Assembly: GCA_031259625.1 (NCBI GenBank) | Contig: JAIRLG010000083.1 | Coordinates: forward strand, 1 to 10,419 | Source: Puniceicoccales bacterium | Lineage (GTDB): Bacteria > Verrucomicrobiota > Verrucomicrobiae > Opitutales > LL51 | Direction: 5' to 3' | DNA: 10,419 bases | Part shown: positions 1 to 6,073 of the stretch, in pieces | Position numbering within the stretch: position 1 is the stretch's first letter | Layout of the letters: every line of letters begins with the position of its first letter | Notes under the pieces: generated by a model | What the model was told of the DNA's origin: nothing | The model's database searches: none | The model's input: only the letters and a program-made list of their open reading frames with translations | Program-made: the position numbers and the translations under genes

Positions 1-1602
1 CTTTCCCTCCGCCGTCGGCGCTGGGGAGAACAGCCCTCCGGAGACGGAGGCTGGCAAAGGGCGCTGATCCGCCCGAGTCTCTGCATCCTGGCCTTTGCCC
101 TCTACGCCCAGTGGCGCAGTCCTCCGATACTCGAAACCGAAGGCTTTCGGGACGGCTGGTATACCCTCGACCTCCGGCTGCAGCGGACCTACACCCGCAC
201 GAGCGCCCGGGCGCAGCAGATCTACGGCCAGGGGATCCTCCTCGACGGCCCCGCCCTGGCTCCGAGCTTTAGGGGTCAACGGGTCTACTTCATGCTCGAC
301 GAGAAATTCCCACAGCGGCACTACCGCGGCCAGACCCTGCGCGTCCGCGCCCATCTCCAGCTCCTGAGGGGAAGCACCGCAGCCCATTCCTTCGAATCCT
401 ACCTGCAACGGGTGCGCATTCCGCTCCACATCGACCGCGGGGATATTCGCTCCGTCGTCCACGAGGGCCCGGCCTTTTTTCGCCACTGCCGACGACTCCA
501 GGAACACGCCCGGGCGCAACTCCTCTGTCCCCAGGGGGATACCCATCTCCTGCGGGGCATGCTCCTCAACTGCCGGGGAGATCTGCCGCGCTCCCAGAAG
601 CAGCTATTCGCCCGCACCGGCGTCGCGCACCTCCTGGCCATCAGCGGGCTGCACGTCGATATCATCGGATGGGCATTGGGAATTTTCCTCAAGTTCCTGC
701 GACTTTCCCGGCGACGGCGACGGCTGCCTTGCATCCTCCTCCTCGGCCTCTACACCTGGGTCATCGGCGCCCCGCCGTCGGCCGTACGGGCCTTCCTCAT
801 GCGGACCTACCTCGGGTCGGCCGGTTTTTTCTCGCGAAGGGCCTCGACGCTCTCCGCCATCAGCTTCGCCGGCCTCCTCTCGCTGCTCGCCCATCCCCAG
901 CAGCTCTGGGATTGGGGAATGCAATTCTCCTACGGCGCCGTCCTCTGCATCGCCCTGCTGGGAAGTCCTCTGGCGAACCACCTCGCGCGCCGACTACGAT
1001 CCCAGGCGCCCAATTCCCTCTCCTGGAGGCATTGGCTGCGCCCTTTGCTCTCCTATGGCCTGAATTCCTTCTGCATTTCGGCACCGATCGCCCTGCTGAC
1101 CCTGCCGCTCAGCATCGAGTATTTCGGCTCCTTCAGCCTCGGCGGCATCCTCATCAACCTCATCGCCATTCCGCTCGCCCTGGGCCTCATCATCGGCGGA
1201 TTCTGCAGCCTGGTCATCGGCTGCCTTTTCGACGGCCTCAGCCGCTGGATTCTGACGCAGCTCCTGCTCCCCTACCTCCGGGGTTTCGAGGGGATTCTCC
1301 GGTTCTGCGACGAGCATCTGGCCTGCTTCTGGACCTGCTCGACCGCCCTTCCCGGCCTCGGCCTGACGACCCTTCTGGGCATCATGGCCCTGAGCCTGAT
1401 CGGCCATCACCAGTACCGAAAACATTTCTGCCGGACACGGGCTTATCAGATTGCCATGGAACAGAAAGCCCTAGCGTCTTGCCCTCATGGAGGAAGGGGA
1501 GGTAGCCAGCACCCACATCGCCGACCGGCTCGCCTTCCATGCCCAGAAGACCCCTCGGCGCCCGGCATTGCTCATCCCCAGGCATCGCCTGCTGGGCCTT
1601 AG
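1..1602 (+). CDS. comEC: ComEC/Rec2-family DNA-uptake channel protein, 5' end missing
   Basis: ComEC forms the inner-membrane channel that brings single-stranded DNA into the cytoplasm during natural transformation. The frame is open from base 1, so the true start lies before the window; 533 codons are present. Codons 1-165 look like the soluble N-terminal (DUF4131/OB-like) part. The competence-domain signature follows: LLRGMLLN near codon 183, then ARTGVAHLLAISGLHV near 204-219, and later GAPPSAVRAFLM and a WDWGMQFSYGAVL segment, followed by several hydrophobic helices to about codon 470. No metallo-beta-lactamase-like C-terminal domain is present, so this is the short form of the family. 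The last roughly 40 residues (rich in G, P, H, R) lie over the start of the ligase gene and do not look like protein sequence under selection; the tail may result from a frameshift. Family call secure; the 3' end is doubtful. Confidence 0.88.
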   Translation, partial: LSLRRRRWGEQPSGDGGWQRALIRPSLCILAFALYAQWRSPPILETEGFRDGWYTLDLRLQRTYTRTSARAQQIYGQGILLDGPALAPSFRGQRVYFMLDEKFPQRHYRGQTLRVRAHLQLLRGSTAAHSFESYLQRVRIPLHIDRGDIRSVVHEGPAFFRHCRRLQEHARAQLLCPQGDTHLLRGMLLNCRGDLPRSQKQLFARTGVAHLLAISGLHVDIIGWALGIFLKFLRLSRRRRRLPCILLLGLYTWVIGAPPSAVRAFLMRTYLGSAGFFSRRASTLSAISFAGLLSLLAHPQQLWDWGMQFSYGAVLCIALLGSPLANHLARRLRSQAPNSLSWRHWLRPLLSYGLNSFCISAPIALLTLPLSIEYFGSFSLGGILINLIAIPLALGLIIGGFCSLVIGCLFDGLSRWILTQLLLPYLRGFEGILRFCDEHLACFWTCSTALPGLGLTTLLGIMALSLIGHHQYRKHFCRTRAYQIAMEQKALASCPHGGRGGSQHPHRRPARLPCPEDPSAPGIAHPQASPAGP

Positions 1603-3142
1603 GACCCACTGGGTTTCCAAAACATTTCGCGATCTGCACGAGGAAGTCGAGGGCCTGATGCGCCTGTTGCGAGAGCATTTCCACCTCTCGAAGCGGCATC
1701 GCGTCCTGCTGGCGGTGCGGCCCGGGCACGAGCTCATCACCGGCGCCTTCGCCCTCCTGCGCCTGGGAGCCATTCCCATCATCATCGATGCCGGCATGGG
1801 CCTGCGGCGCTTCCTGTCCTGCGCGCGGAAGGCCCGGCCCGACTTCATCCTCGGGGCGGGCAGGCTGCGATGGGCCTTCGGCTTCCTCCGTTCCTTCGAG
1901 CCCAGGCCGCGGGCGATCTGGCTCACCCGGGGCTTCATCCGCTCCTGGCGACGCTGTACCGCCTCCTCTGAATCCCCCTTCCGCCGGTCGCCCGGCGTTT
2001 CCGTACATCCCAATGACCTGGCGGCGATCCTCTTCACCTCCGGATCGACGGGGACGGCCAAGGGTGTCCGCTACAGCCACCGGCACCTCTCCGCCCAATT
2101 GGAGGCTCTACGGCACAACTACCCCCTGTCCGAAGACGACGTCGACCTTCCCCTTCTGCCCATTTTCTCGCTCTTCAACCCCCTCATCGGGCGCACGAGT
2201 GTCCTTCCTGAGATGGATGCGACGAAGCCCTCGCGGCTGCGGGCGAAAAAGATCATCGGGGCCATTCGGCAACACCGCGTCACGAGCAGTTTCGGCGCCC
2301 CGGTGCTGTGGCGAAAAATCGCGCTCTACGGCTACCGCCACGGCATTCAGCTGCCGGATATTCGCTTCCTCTTCCTGGCCGGTGTTTCCTGCGATGTCCC
2401 GACGCTGGAGCTACTGCGGCGCGTCGTCCCCCAGGTCGAGATCCACACTCCCTACGGCGCGACGGAGGCCCTGCCCATCACCGATATCTGCGGCGACGAG
2501 CTCCTCTCCCGCTGGAAGGTCTTTCAGGAAAATGGCAGCGGCACCTGCGTCGGGCAGCCCATCACCGGTGCCCAGGTTCGGATCATCCGGGTTACGGAGG
2601 AGGCTATTCCTCGATGGGAGCCTGCTCTGGAGCTGGCAACGGGCCACGTGGGGGAGATCATCGTCGGCGGGCCCATGGTGACGGAGAGCTACGACGGCGA
2701 GCCCGAAAAGACCTGGCTGGCCAAGATTCAGGACGGCCATAAACTCTGGCACCGCATGGGCGACCTGGGCTTTCTGGATCAGCAGGACCGACTCTGGTTC
2801 TGCGGCCGCTTGGCGGAGCGCGTCCTCGTCGGCGACGAGATCTTCTATCCCGACTGCACGGAGCCCTTTTTTCTCAAGCACCCCCTCGTCGCCCGCTGCG
2901 CCCTCATCGGCCTGAGGAGAAGGGGCCTCACGCTCCCCGCCATCGTCGTCCAGCCGAAACTCGGGCACTACCCGCTCTGGACTTACCAGAAGAACCGCTT
3001 CATCGGGGAGCTTCGGGAAATCGCGCAGCGCTACGAAAAGACCCGCCGTATCCAGCATTTCTTCTTCCGCAAAAAACTGCCGGTCGACGTGCGGCACAAT
3101 GCCAAAATCCATCGCCTGGCCCTGGCCAAGCGCTTCTCCTAG
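1487..3142 (+). CDS. OleC-like AMP-forming fatty acyl ligase / beta-lactone synthetase family
   Basis: Member of the ANL adenylate-forming superfamily, 551 aa, soluble. Visible core motifs are LFTSGSTGTAKG (about residues 182-193, the ATP P-loop), TPYGATEALP (about 321-330), MGDLGFLDQQDRLWFCGR (from 424, ribose-binding Asp and hinge region) and PVDVRHNAKIHR near the C-terminus with the catalytic Lys. The stretches DLPLLPIFSLFNPLIG, YGATEALPI and PVDVRHNAKI fit OleC better than ordinary acyl-CoA synthetases. OleC turns beta-hydroxy acids into beta-lactones in long-chain olefin synthesis. The partners OleA, OleB and OleD are not in the window, so a general fatty acid-CoA ligase role is also possible. 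The start is fixed: an in-frame TAG at 1472-1474 leaves ATG 1487 as the only nearby start, although no good ribosome binding site precedes it. The gene overlaps comEC by 116 nt in another frame, implying cotranscription. Its stop is 9 bp from that of the convergent ATPase gene. Confidence 0.85.
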   Translation: MEEGEVASTHIADRLAFHAQKTPRRPALLIPRHRLLGLRTHWVSKTFRDLHEEVEGLMRLLREHFHLSKRHRVLLAVRPGHELITGAFALLRLGAIPIIIDAGMGLRRFLSCARKARPDFILGAGRLRWAFGFLRSFEPRPRAIWLTRGFIRSWRRCTASSESPFRRSPGVSVHPNDLAAILFTSGSTGTAKGVRYSHRHLSAQLEALRHNYPLSEDDVDLPLLPIFSLFNPLIGRTSVLPEMDATKPSRLRAKKIIGAIRQHRVTSSFGAPVLWRKIALYGYRHGIQLPDIRFLFLAGVSCDVPTLELLRRVVPQVEIHTPYGATEALPITDICGDELLSRWKVFQENGSGTCVGQPITGAQVRIIRVTEEAIPRWEPALELATGHVGEIIVGGPMVTESYDGEPEKTWLAKIQDGHKLWHRMGDLGFLDQQDRLWFCGRLAERVLVGDEIFYPDCTEPFFLKHPLVARCALIGLRRRGLTLPAIVVQPKLGHYPLWTYQKNRFIGELREIAQRYEKTRRIQHFFFRKKLPVDVRHNAKIHRLALAKRFS

Positions 3143-3151
3143 GCCGAGCGC

Positions 3152-4294
3152 TCACTGGATTCTCAGTATCTCGGACACCGTCGTTTCCCCATTCTGGATA
3201 TGATGGAGGCCCTCCCGCTGCAGGGGTACGTAGCCCTCCTGCATGGCCAAATGCTGGATCTGCGTCCGCGAGGAATGGGTGCGGATCGCCTCACGGATCG
3301 CGAGCGAAACCGGCATCCATTCGTAGAGCGCGAAACGGCCGGCGTAGCCCGTGCGGGAACAGGCCTCGCAGCCGCGGCCCCGGTAAACCGTCTGGCCCTT
3401 GAATTCCGGGAAAAAACGCAGCTCCTCCGCCGTTGCTTCGCAGGCCTCCTTGCACGGCTCGCAGATGCGCCGCACCAGGCGCTGGGCCAGAATGCCCTTG
3501 ACCGTATCGGCGATCAGATAGGGCTCGATCCCCATGTCCACCAGGCGCATCACCGTACTCGGCGCATCGTTGGTGTGCAGGGTGCCCAGCACCAGATGGC
3601 CGGTCAGGGCCGCCTGAATCGCCACCCTCGCCGTCTCCGTATCGCGCAGCTCGCCGACGAGAATCTTGTCCGGATCGTGGCGCAGGAAGGCCCGCAGTGC
3701 CCGGTCGAAGCTCAGGCCCACCTCGTCGTGGACATTGACCTGGATCATCCCGTCCATCTCGTACTCGACGGGATCTTCGACGGTCAGGATTTTGATCCCC
3801 TCCTGATTGATGTACTGGAGGGCGCTGTACAGCGTCGTCGTCTTACCGCTGCCGGTCGGTCCCGTGGTCAGCAGAATGCCGGAACCCCCATTCAGGCATT
3901 CCTTGACCGCGGCCAAAACGGGAGCCGGCATGCCGACCTTGTCGATGTTGAAGTGCCAGGAACCCTGGTCCAGCACGCGCAGGACGACGCTCTCCCCGTA
4001 CTGGGTCGGCAAGGTCGATACGCGAAAATCCACCAGGCGCCCGGCGTACTCGCGCTCGATGTGGCCGTCCTGCGGCAGGCGCTTCTCCGCCGAATCCAAA
4101 TTGGCCAGGGTCTTCACCCGCGAGATGATCGCATCGCCCAGACCCCGCTCCGGTGACGGATATTCCCGCAAGACCCCGTCGATGCGCAGCCGTACCAGCA
4201 TGTCCCGTTCGAAGATCTCGAAATGCACGTCCGAAGCATGGGCTTCCACCGCGCGCTCCAGGATATTGTCGACAAAACGCACGATGGGAGACAT
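3152..4294 (-). CDS. GspE/PilB-type secretion or pilus assembly ATPase, short form
   Basis: Cytoplasmic hexameric ATPase family that powers type II secretion or type IV pilus extension. Numbered from GTG 4327, Walker A GPTGSGKTT is at 156-164, the Asp box LTVEDPVEYE about 181-190, Walker B ILVGELRD 222-229, and the His box GHLVLGTLHTNDA 243-255. Paired CxxC motifs (C289/C292 and C320/C323) form the zinc-binding module typical of GspE/PilB and absent from PilT, so this is an extension-type ATPase. I place the start at ATG 4294 (380 aa). It has a strong ribosome binding site, and a promoter-like pair upstream puts the transcript start near the alternative GTG at 4325-4327, which has no ribosome binding site. 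The protein begins directly at the N2-like domain (SPIVRFVDNILERAVEAHASDVH) and lacks the roughly 150-residue N1/MshEN domain of full-length homologues. No other pilus or secretion gene is in the window. Family certain; the specific machine is unknown. Confidence 0.92.
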   Translation of the reverse strand: MSPIVRFVDNILERAVEAHASDVHFEIFERDMLVRLRIDGVLREYPSPERGLGDAIISRVKTLANLDSAEKRLPQDGHIEREYAGRLVDFRVSTLPTQYGESVVLRVLDQGSWHFNIDKVGMPAPVLAAVKECLNGGSGILLTTGPTGSGKTTTLYSALQYINQEGIKILTVEDPVEYEMDGMIQVNVHDEVGLSFDRALRAFLRHDPDKILVGELRDTETARVAIQAALTGHLVLGTLHTNDAPSTVMRLVDMGIEPYLIADTVKGILAQRLVRRICEPCKEACEATAEELRFFPEFKGQTVYRGRGCEACSRTGYAGRFALYEWMPVSLAIREAIRTHSSRTQIQHLAMQEGYVPLQREGLHHIQNGETTVSEILRIQ

Positions 4295-4306
4295 TCTCCC
4301 CTCCCC
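4295..4306 (-). promoter_or_regulatory. Ribosome binding site deciding the ATPase start
   Basis: On the minus strand the sequence just before ATG 4294 reads GGGGAGGGGAGA, a strong purine-rich Shine-Dalgarno with GGAGG 5 nt from the ATG. The alternative GTG at 4325-4327 has no comparable site, so this favours ATG 4294. Confidence 0.65.
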
Positions 4307-4333
4307 ATCCAAAAGCCGTGAATCCACGGACTT

Positions 4334-4362
4334 ATTATGGCAGGATCTGGGCCCAGAGGCAA
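4334..4362 (-). promoter_or_regulatory. Sigma-70-like promoter of the GspE/PilB-type ATPase gene
   Basis: Minus strand: -35 box TTGCCT (4357-4362), a spacer of exactly 17 bp (4340-4356) and -10 box CATAAT (4334-4339). The predicted transcript start is about 4327, giving a leader of some 30 nt that contains the strong ribosome binding site before ATG 4294. Seen by consensus match only; the organism's sigma factors are unknown. Confidence 0.55.
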
Positions 4363-4388
4363 TTTTTTTAATCGCGGTGAAATTGGTG

Positions 4389-4394
4389 TAAAAT
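4389..4394 (+). promoter_or_regulatory. Candidate -10 box for the ankyrin-like gene
   Basis: TAAAAT lies 40 bp upstream of ATG 4435, back to back with the divergent ATPase promoter. The -35 region at 17-bp spacing (4366-4371, TTTTAA) is a poor match, so this is only a weak candidate. Confidence 0.3.
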
Positions 4395-4434
4395 CTTGCA
4401 CGCCCTTGAGGTTTCTTTTCATGGGCTCTAGGCT

Positions 4435-5793
4435 ATGGACGTAAGAAAGTTTGGGATTTTTGGAATACTCGCAGGGTTGCTGCTGCACCCTGCCGCTGAG
4501 GCGCTACCGCCCCGCGACGCCATTTTTCAGGCGATCTGCGACGGGGATTTGGCCACCGTGCAGGAACTCGTAGACCGTTGGCCGCGATGCGTCAATGATA
4601 TACCGGAATTGGACCTGTACAGTGATGAGGAGTATCGAGGGCTATCACCCTTTTTCCTTGCCGTAGAGAGAGAACAATGGCCCATCATTAACTACATGCT
4701 TCAATTTGCAGAGATCAATTCTCCACGCAGAGAGGAAATATTTCCAGCGGTTGGCGATGGAGATCTGCTCAGGGTAAAGGCCCTCGTGACGCATTGGCCG
4801 CGATGCGTCAATGATATCTCCGACCCGCAGGGGGAGTATGGAGGGATGACCCCATTCCAGCTGGCCATGATGATGGGGGAGGAGGAAATGGTCAGCTTTA
4901 TGCTTCGCCGGGGCGATGTAAATTTCCTCAAGCAAGAACCGGCCCGTGGGGATAATGCCCTACTTTTCGCCCTTCGGTTCAGCGGCTACACCCGTATTCT
5001 GGACGCCGTTCTGAGCCATCTGGAACAGCTTCACCAAACGCATCCCCAGCGGGTTCGGGAAATCCTGGAAATTCGCAATAACGATAGGGAAGATGCCTTC
5101 GTCCTGATCATCCGCACCAATGTCACGAACAAAGCGACCGTGCTCCGAAGACTGCTCCAGATCGGGCTGATCCCCACATGGGTTCCCTTCGAATCCTTTG
5201 GCGAATATCATCCGAACCAACTCCTCACCAATCCACTATACGCCCTGCAGTGGCAAGGGGAATGGGAAGCCTTCTGCATCCTCGCGGAGCACTACCCCGT
5301 CATATTGTTCTTCAGCATAGAATCTATTTTTACCCCGAACCGTCACCGGCGTTTCAAGAATCAATCCGTCCTCATGAGGGTTCTAAGGCCCGATACTTTC
5401 GTCGAATTTCAGGGGGTGGTTCGGCAATACGGCCAGAACAATCCATTCCTGCAACTCGTGTGCGGAATTCTCCCCTCTGCCGGACAGGAACTAGCTCCCG
5501 AGCTGATGAATGCGTCCCTTCGGAGCTCCGAAGGAAGGACTCCGCTGGACATCGTCCAATACTCCGTCAGGGCAAATATTCGGGATACGAAGCGACCCGG
5601 CGTAAGCCAGAGGGCCTACGCCATAAACGAACGGTACCAAAAGGGGCAGGAGATCATCGACACGGCCATCCGAATGGGACTGTGGAAGCCGACGAAGGAG
5701 TGGACCAGAGCCAAGGCTAGGGCTAGGGCCAGAGGGGAACCCGATGAGGCACTCGAACGATTTCCCCAGGTGCTCCGAGACCTCGATCTCTGA
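4435..5793 (+). CDS. Secreted ankyrin-like repeat protein with internal duplication
   Basis: A 452-aa protein of unknown function. The N-terminus has a signal peptide: basic MDVRK, hydrophobic FGIFGILAGLLL, then the likely signal peptidase I site AEA|LP after residue 23, so it should reach the periplasm or beyond. The mature part carries degenerate ankyrin-type units: AIFQAICDGDLATVQELV (29-46) with GLSPFFLAVEREQWPIINYML (69-89), IFPAVGDGDLLRVKALV (102-118) with GMTPFQLAMMMGEEEMVSFML (137-157), a weaker GDNALLFAL unit, and EGRTPLDIV near 366-374. The first two blocks are duplicates exactly 72 codons apart and share WPRCVNDI. The middle (about 190-360) is helix-rich and unrecognised. The tail has a basic RAKARARARG run near residues 424-433, encoded by short GCTAGG repeats. 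Codons such as ATA, AGA, AGG, GAT and GAA are commoner than in neighbouring genes, hinting at different ancestry. Ankyrin proteins usually bind other proteins; no partner can be inferred. The start is chosen from the signal peptide; the ribosome binding site is weak. Confidence 0.82.
   Translation: MDVRKFGIFGILAGLLLHPAAEALPPRDAIFQAICDGDLATVQELVDRWPRCVNDIPELDLYSDEEYRGLSPFFLAVEREQWPIINYMLQFAEINSPRREEIFPAVGDGDLLRVKALVTHWPRCVNDISDPQGEYGGMTPFQLAMMMGEEEMVSFMLRRGDVNFLKQEPARGDNALLFALRFSGYTRILDAVLSHLEQLHQTHPQRVREILEIRNNDREDAFVLIIRTNVTNKATVLRRLLQIGLIPTWVPFESFGEYHPNQLLTNPLYALQWQGEWEAFCILAEHYPVILFFSIESIFTPNRHRRFKNQSVLMRVLRPDTFVEFQGVVRQYGQNNPFLQLVCGILPSAGQELAPELMNASLRSSEGRTPLDIVQYSVRANIRDTKRPGVSQRAYAINERYQKGQEIIDTAIRMGLWKPTKEWTRAKARARARGEPDEALERFPQVLRDLDL
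4578..4817 (+). repeat. Two exact 24-bp direct repeats, 216 bp apart, inside the ankyrin-like gene
   Basis: The same 24 bases occur at 4578-4601 and 4794-4817, in the same reading frame and exactly 72 codons apart, encoding the core of WPRCVNDI. The surrounding codons are similar at protein level only (IF.A..DGDL..V..LV before it), so this is an internal duplication in which one short stretch has stayed, or been kept, identical. Confidence 0.85.
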
Positions 5794-5799
5794 GTCTAG

Positions 5800-5851
5800 A
5801 ATTCCCTCTCCTCGAGCTTAAATCCCCTTCTTTTAAGCTCCAATTCCCTCT
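5800..5851. repeat. Hairpin flanked by 10-bp direct repeats after the ankyrin-like gene
   Basis: AATTCCCTCT occurs at 5800-5809 and 5842-5851. Between them lies a 9-bp perfect inverted repeat, GAGCTTAAA (5814-5822) and TTTAAGCTC (5832-5840), with a 9-nt loop. It starts about 20 bp after the stop codon at 5791-5793, so it could end or stabilise the transcript. It has no T-tract after the stem, so it is not a standard rho-independent terminator. Confidence 0.5.
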
Positions 5852-5873
5852 GATCTCTGCGGCGTTGGAGTTG

Positions 5874-5984
5874 GTTGTTGGGGACTGGCTTTGTCCGAAG
5901 GGCAAGGACGGCCGTCCTTGCCCTTCGGACGGCCCGCTCCGCGGGCCCGATTTCTCTGAAATCGAAAGCCAGCCCCCAAACAAT
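5874..5984. repeat. Nested palindrome element 1, cloverleaf-forming
   Basis: An outer inverted repeat encloses three abutting palindromes. Outer stem: CTGGCTTT (5885-5892) pairs with AAAGCCAG (5965-5972); beyond one A/C mismatch, 5878-5883 pairs with 5974-5979, and past a bulged A (5980), 5875-5877 pairs with 5981-5983. Arm A (5893-5930) is a perfect 38-bp palindrome with half-site GTCCGAAGGGCAAGGACGG. Arm B (5931-5947) is GGCCCGC-TCC-GCGGGCC. Arm C (5948-5964) is CGATTTC-TCT-GAAATCG. The arms and outer stem meet with no unpaired base, a four-way junction. No protein is encoded here with any support. It lies between two plus-strand genes and could act as DNA (extruded cruciform, protein target, mobile element) or as RNA in a transcript reading through. 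Structure seen directly; function unknown. Confidence 0.9.
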
Positions 5985-6073
5985 CCCTTCCCACCCTTCA
6001 TAAAATCGCCCCTTATCAGAACACACTGGACAGCTGAGGAGCATCCTTATGATCTCCAGAAGTCGTACGACCT

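Noticed and set aside
3143..3151. Terminator at GAGCGCTC between the convergent ligase and ATPase genes
   Set aside because: Only 9 bp separate the stops, and the 8-bp palindrome has no loop or T-tract.
4295..4327. GTG start at 4325-4327 for the GspE/PilB-type ATPase
   Set aside because: It has no ribosome binding site and coincides with the predicted transcript start; ATG 4294 has a strong site.
5874..5984. tRNA gene, because of the cloverleaf shape
   Set aside because: The arm sizes, missing TTC-type loop, zero-length junctions and a 19-bp arm do not fit any tRNA.
5723..6044. Minus-strand open frames (82 and 92 codons) across cloverleaf 1
   Set aside because: They read through the palindromes and the opposite gene's end, with no recognisable domain or ribosome binding site.
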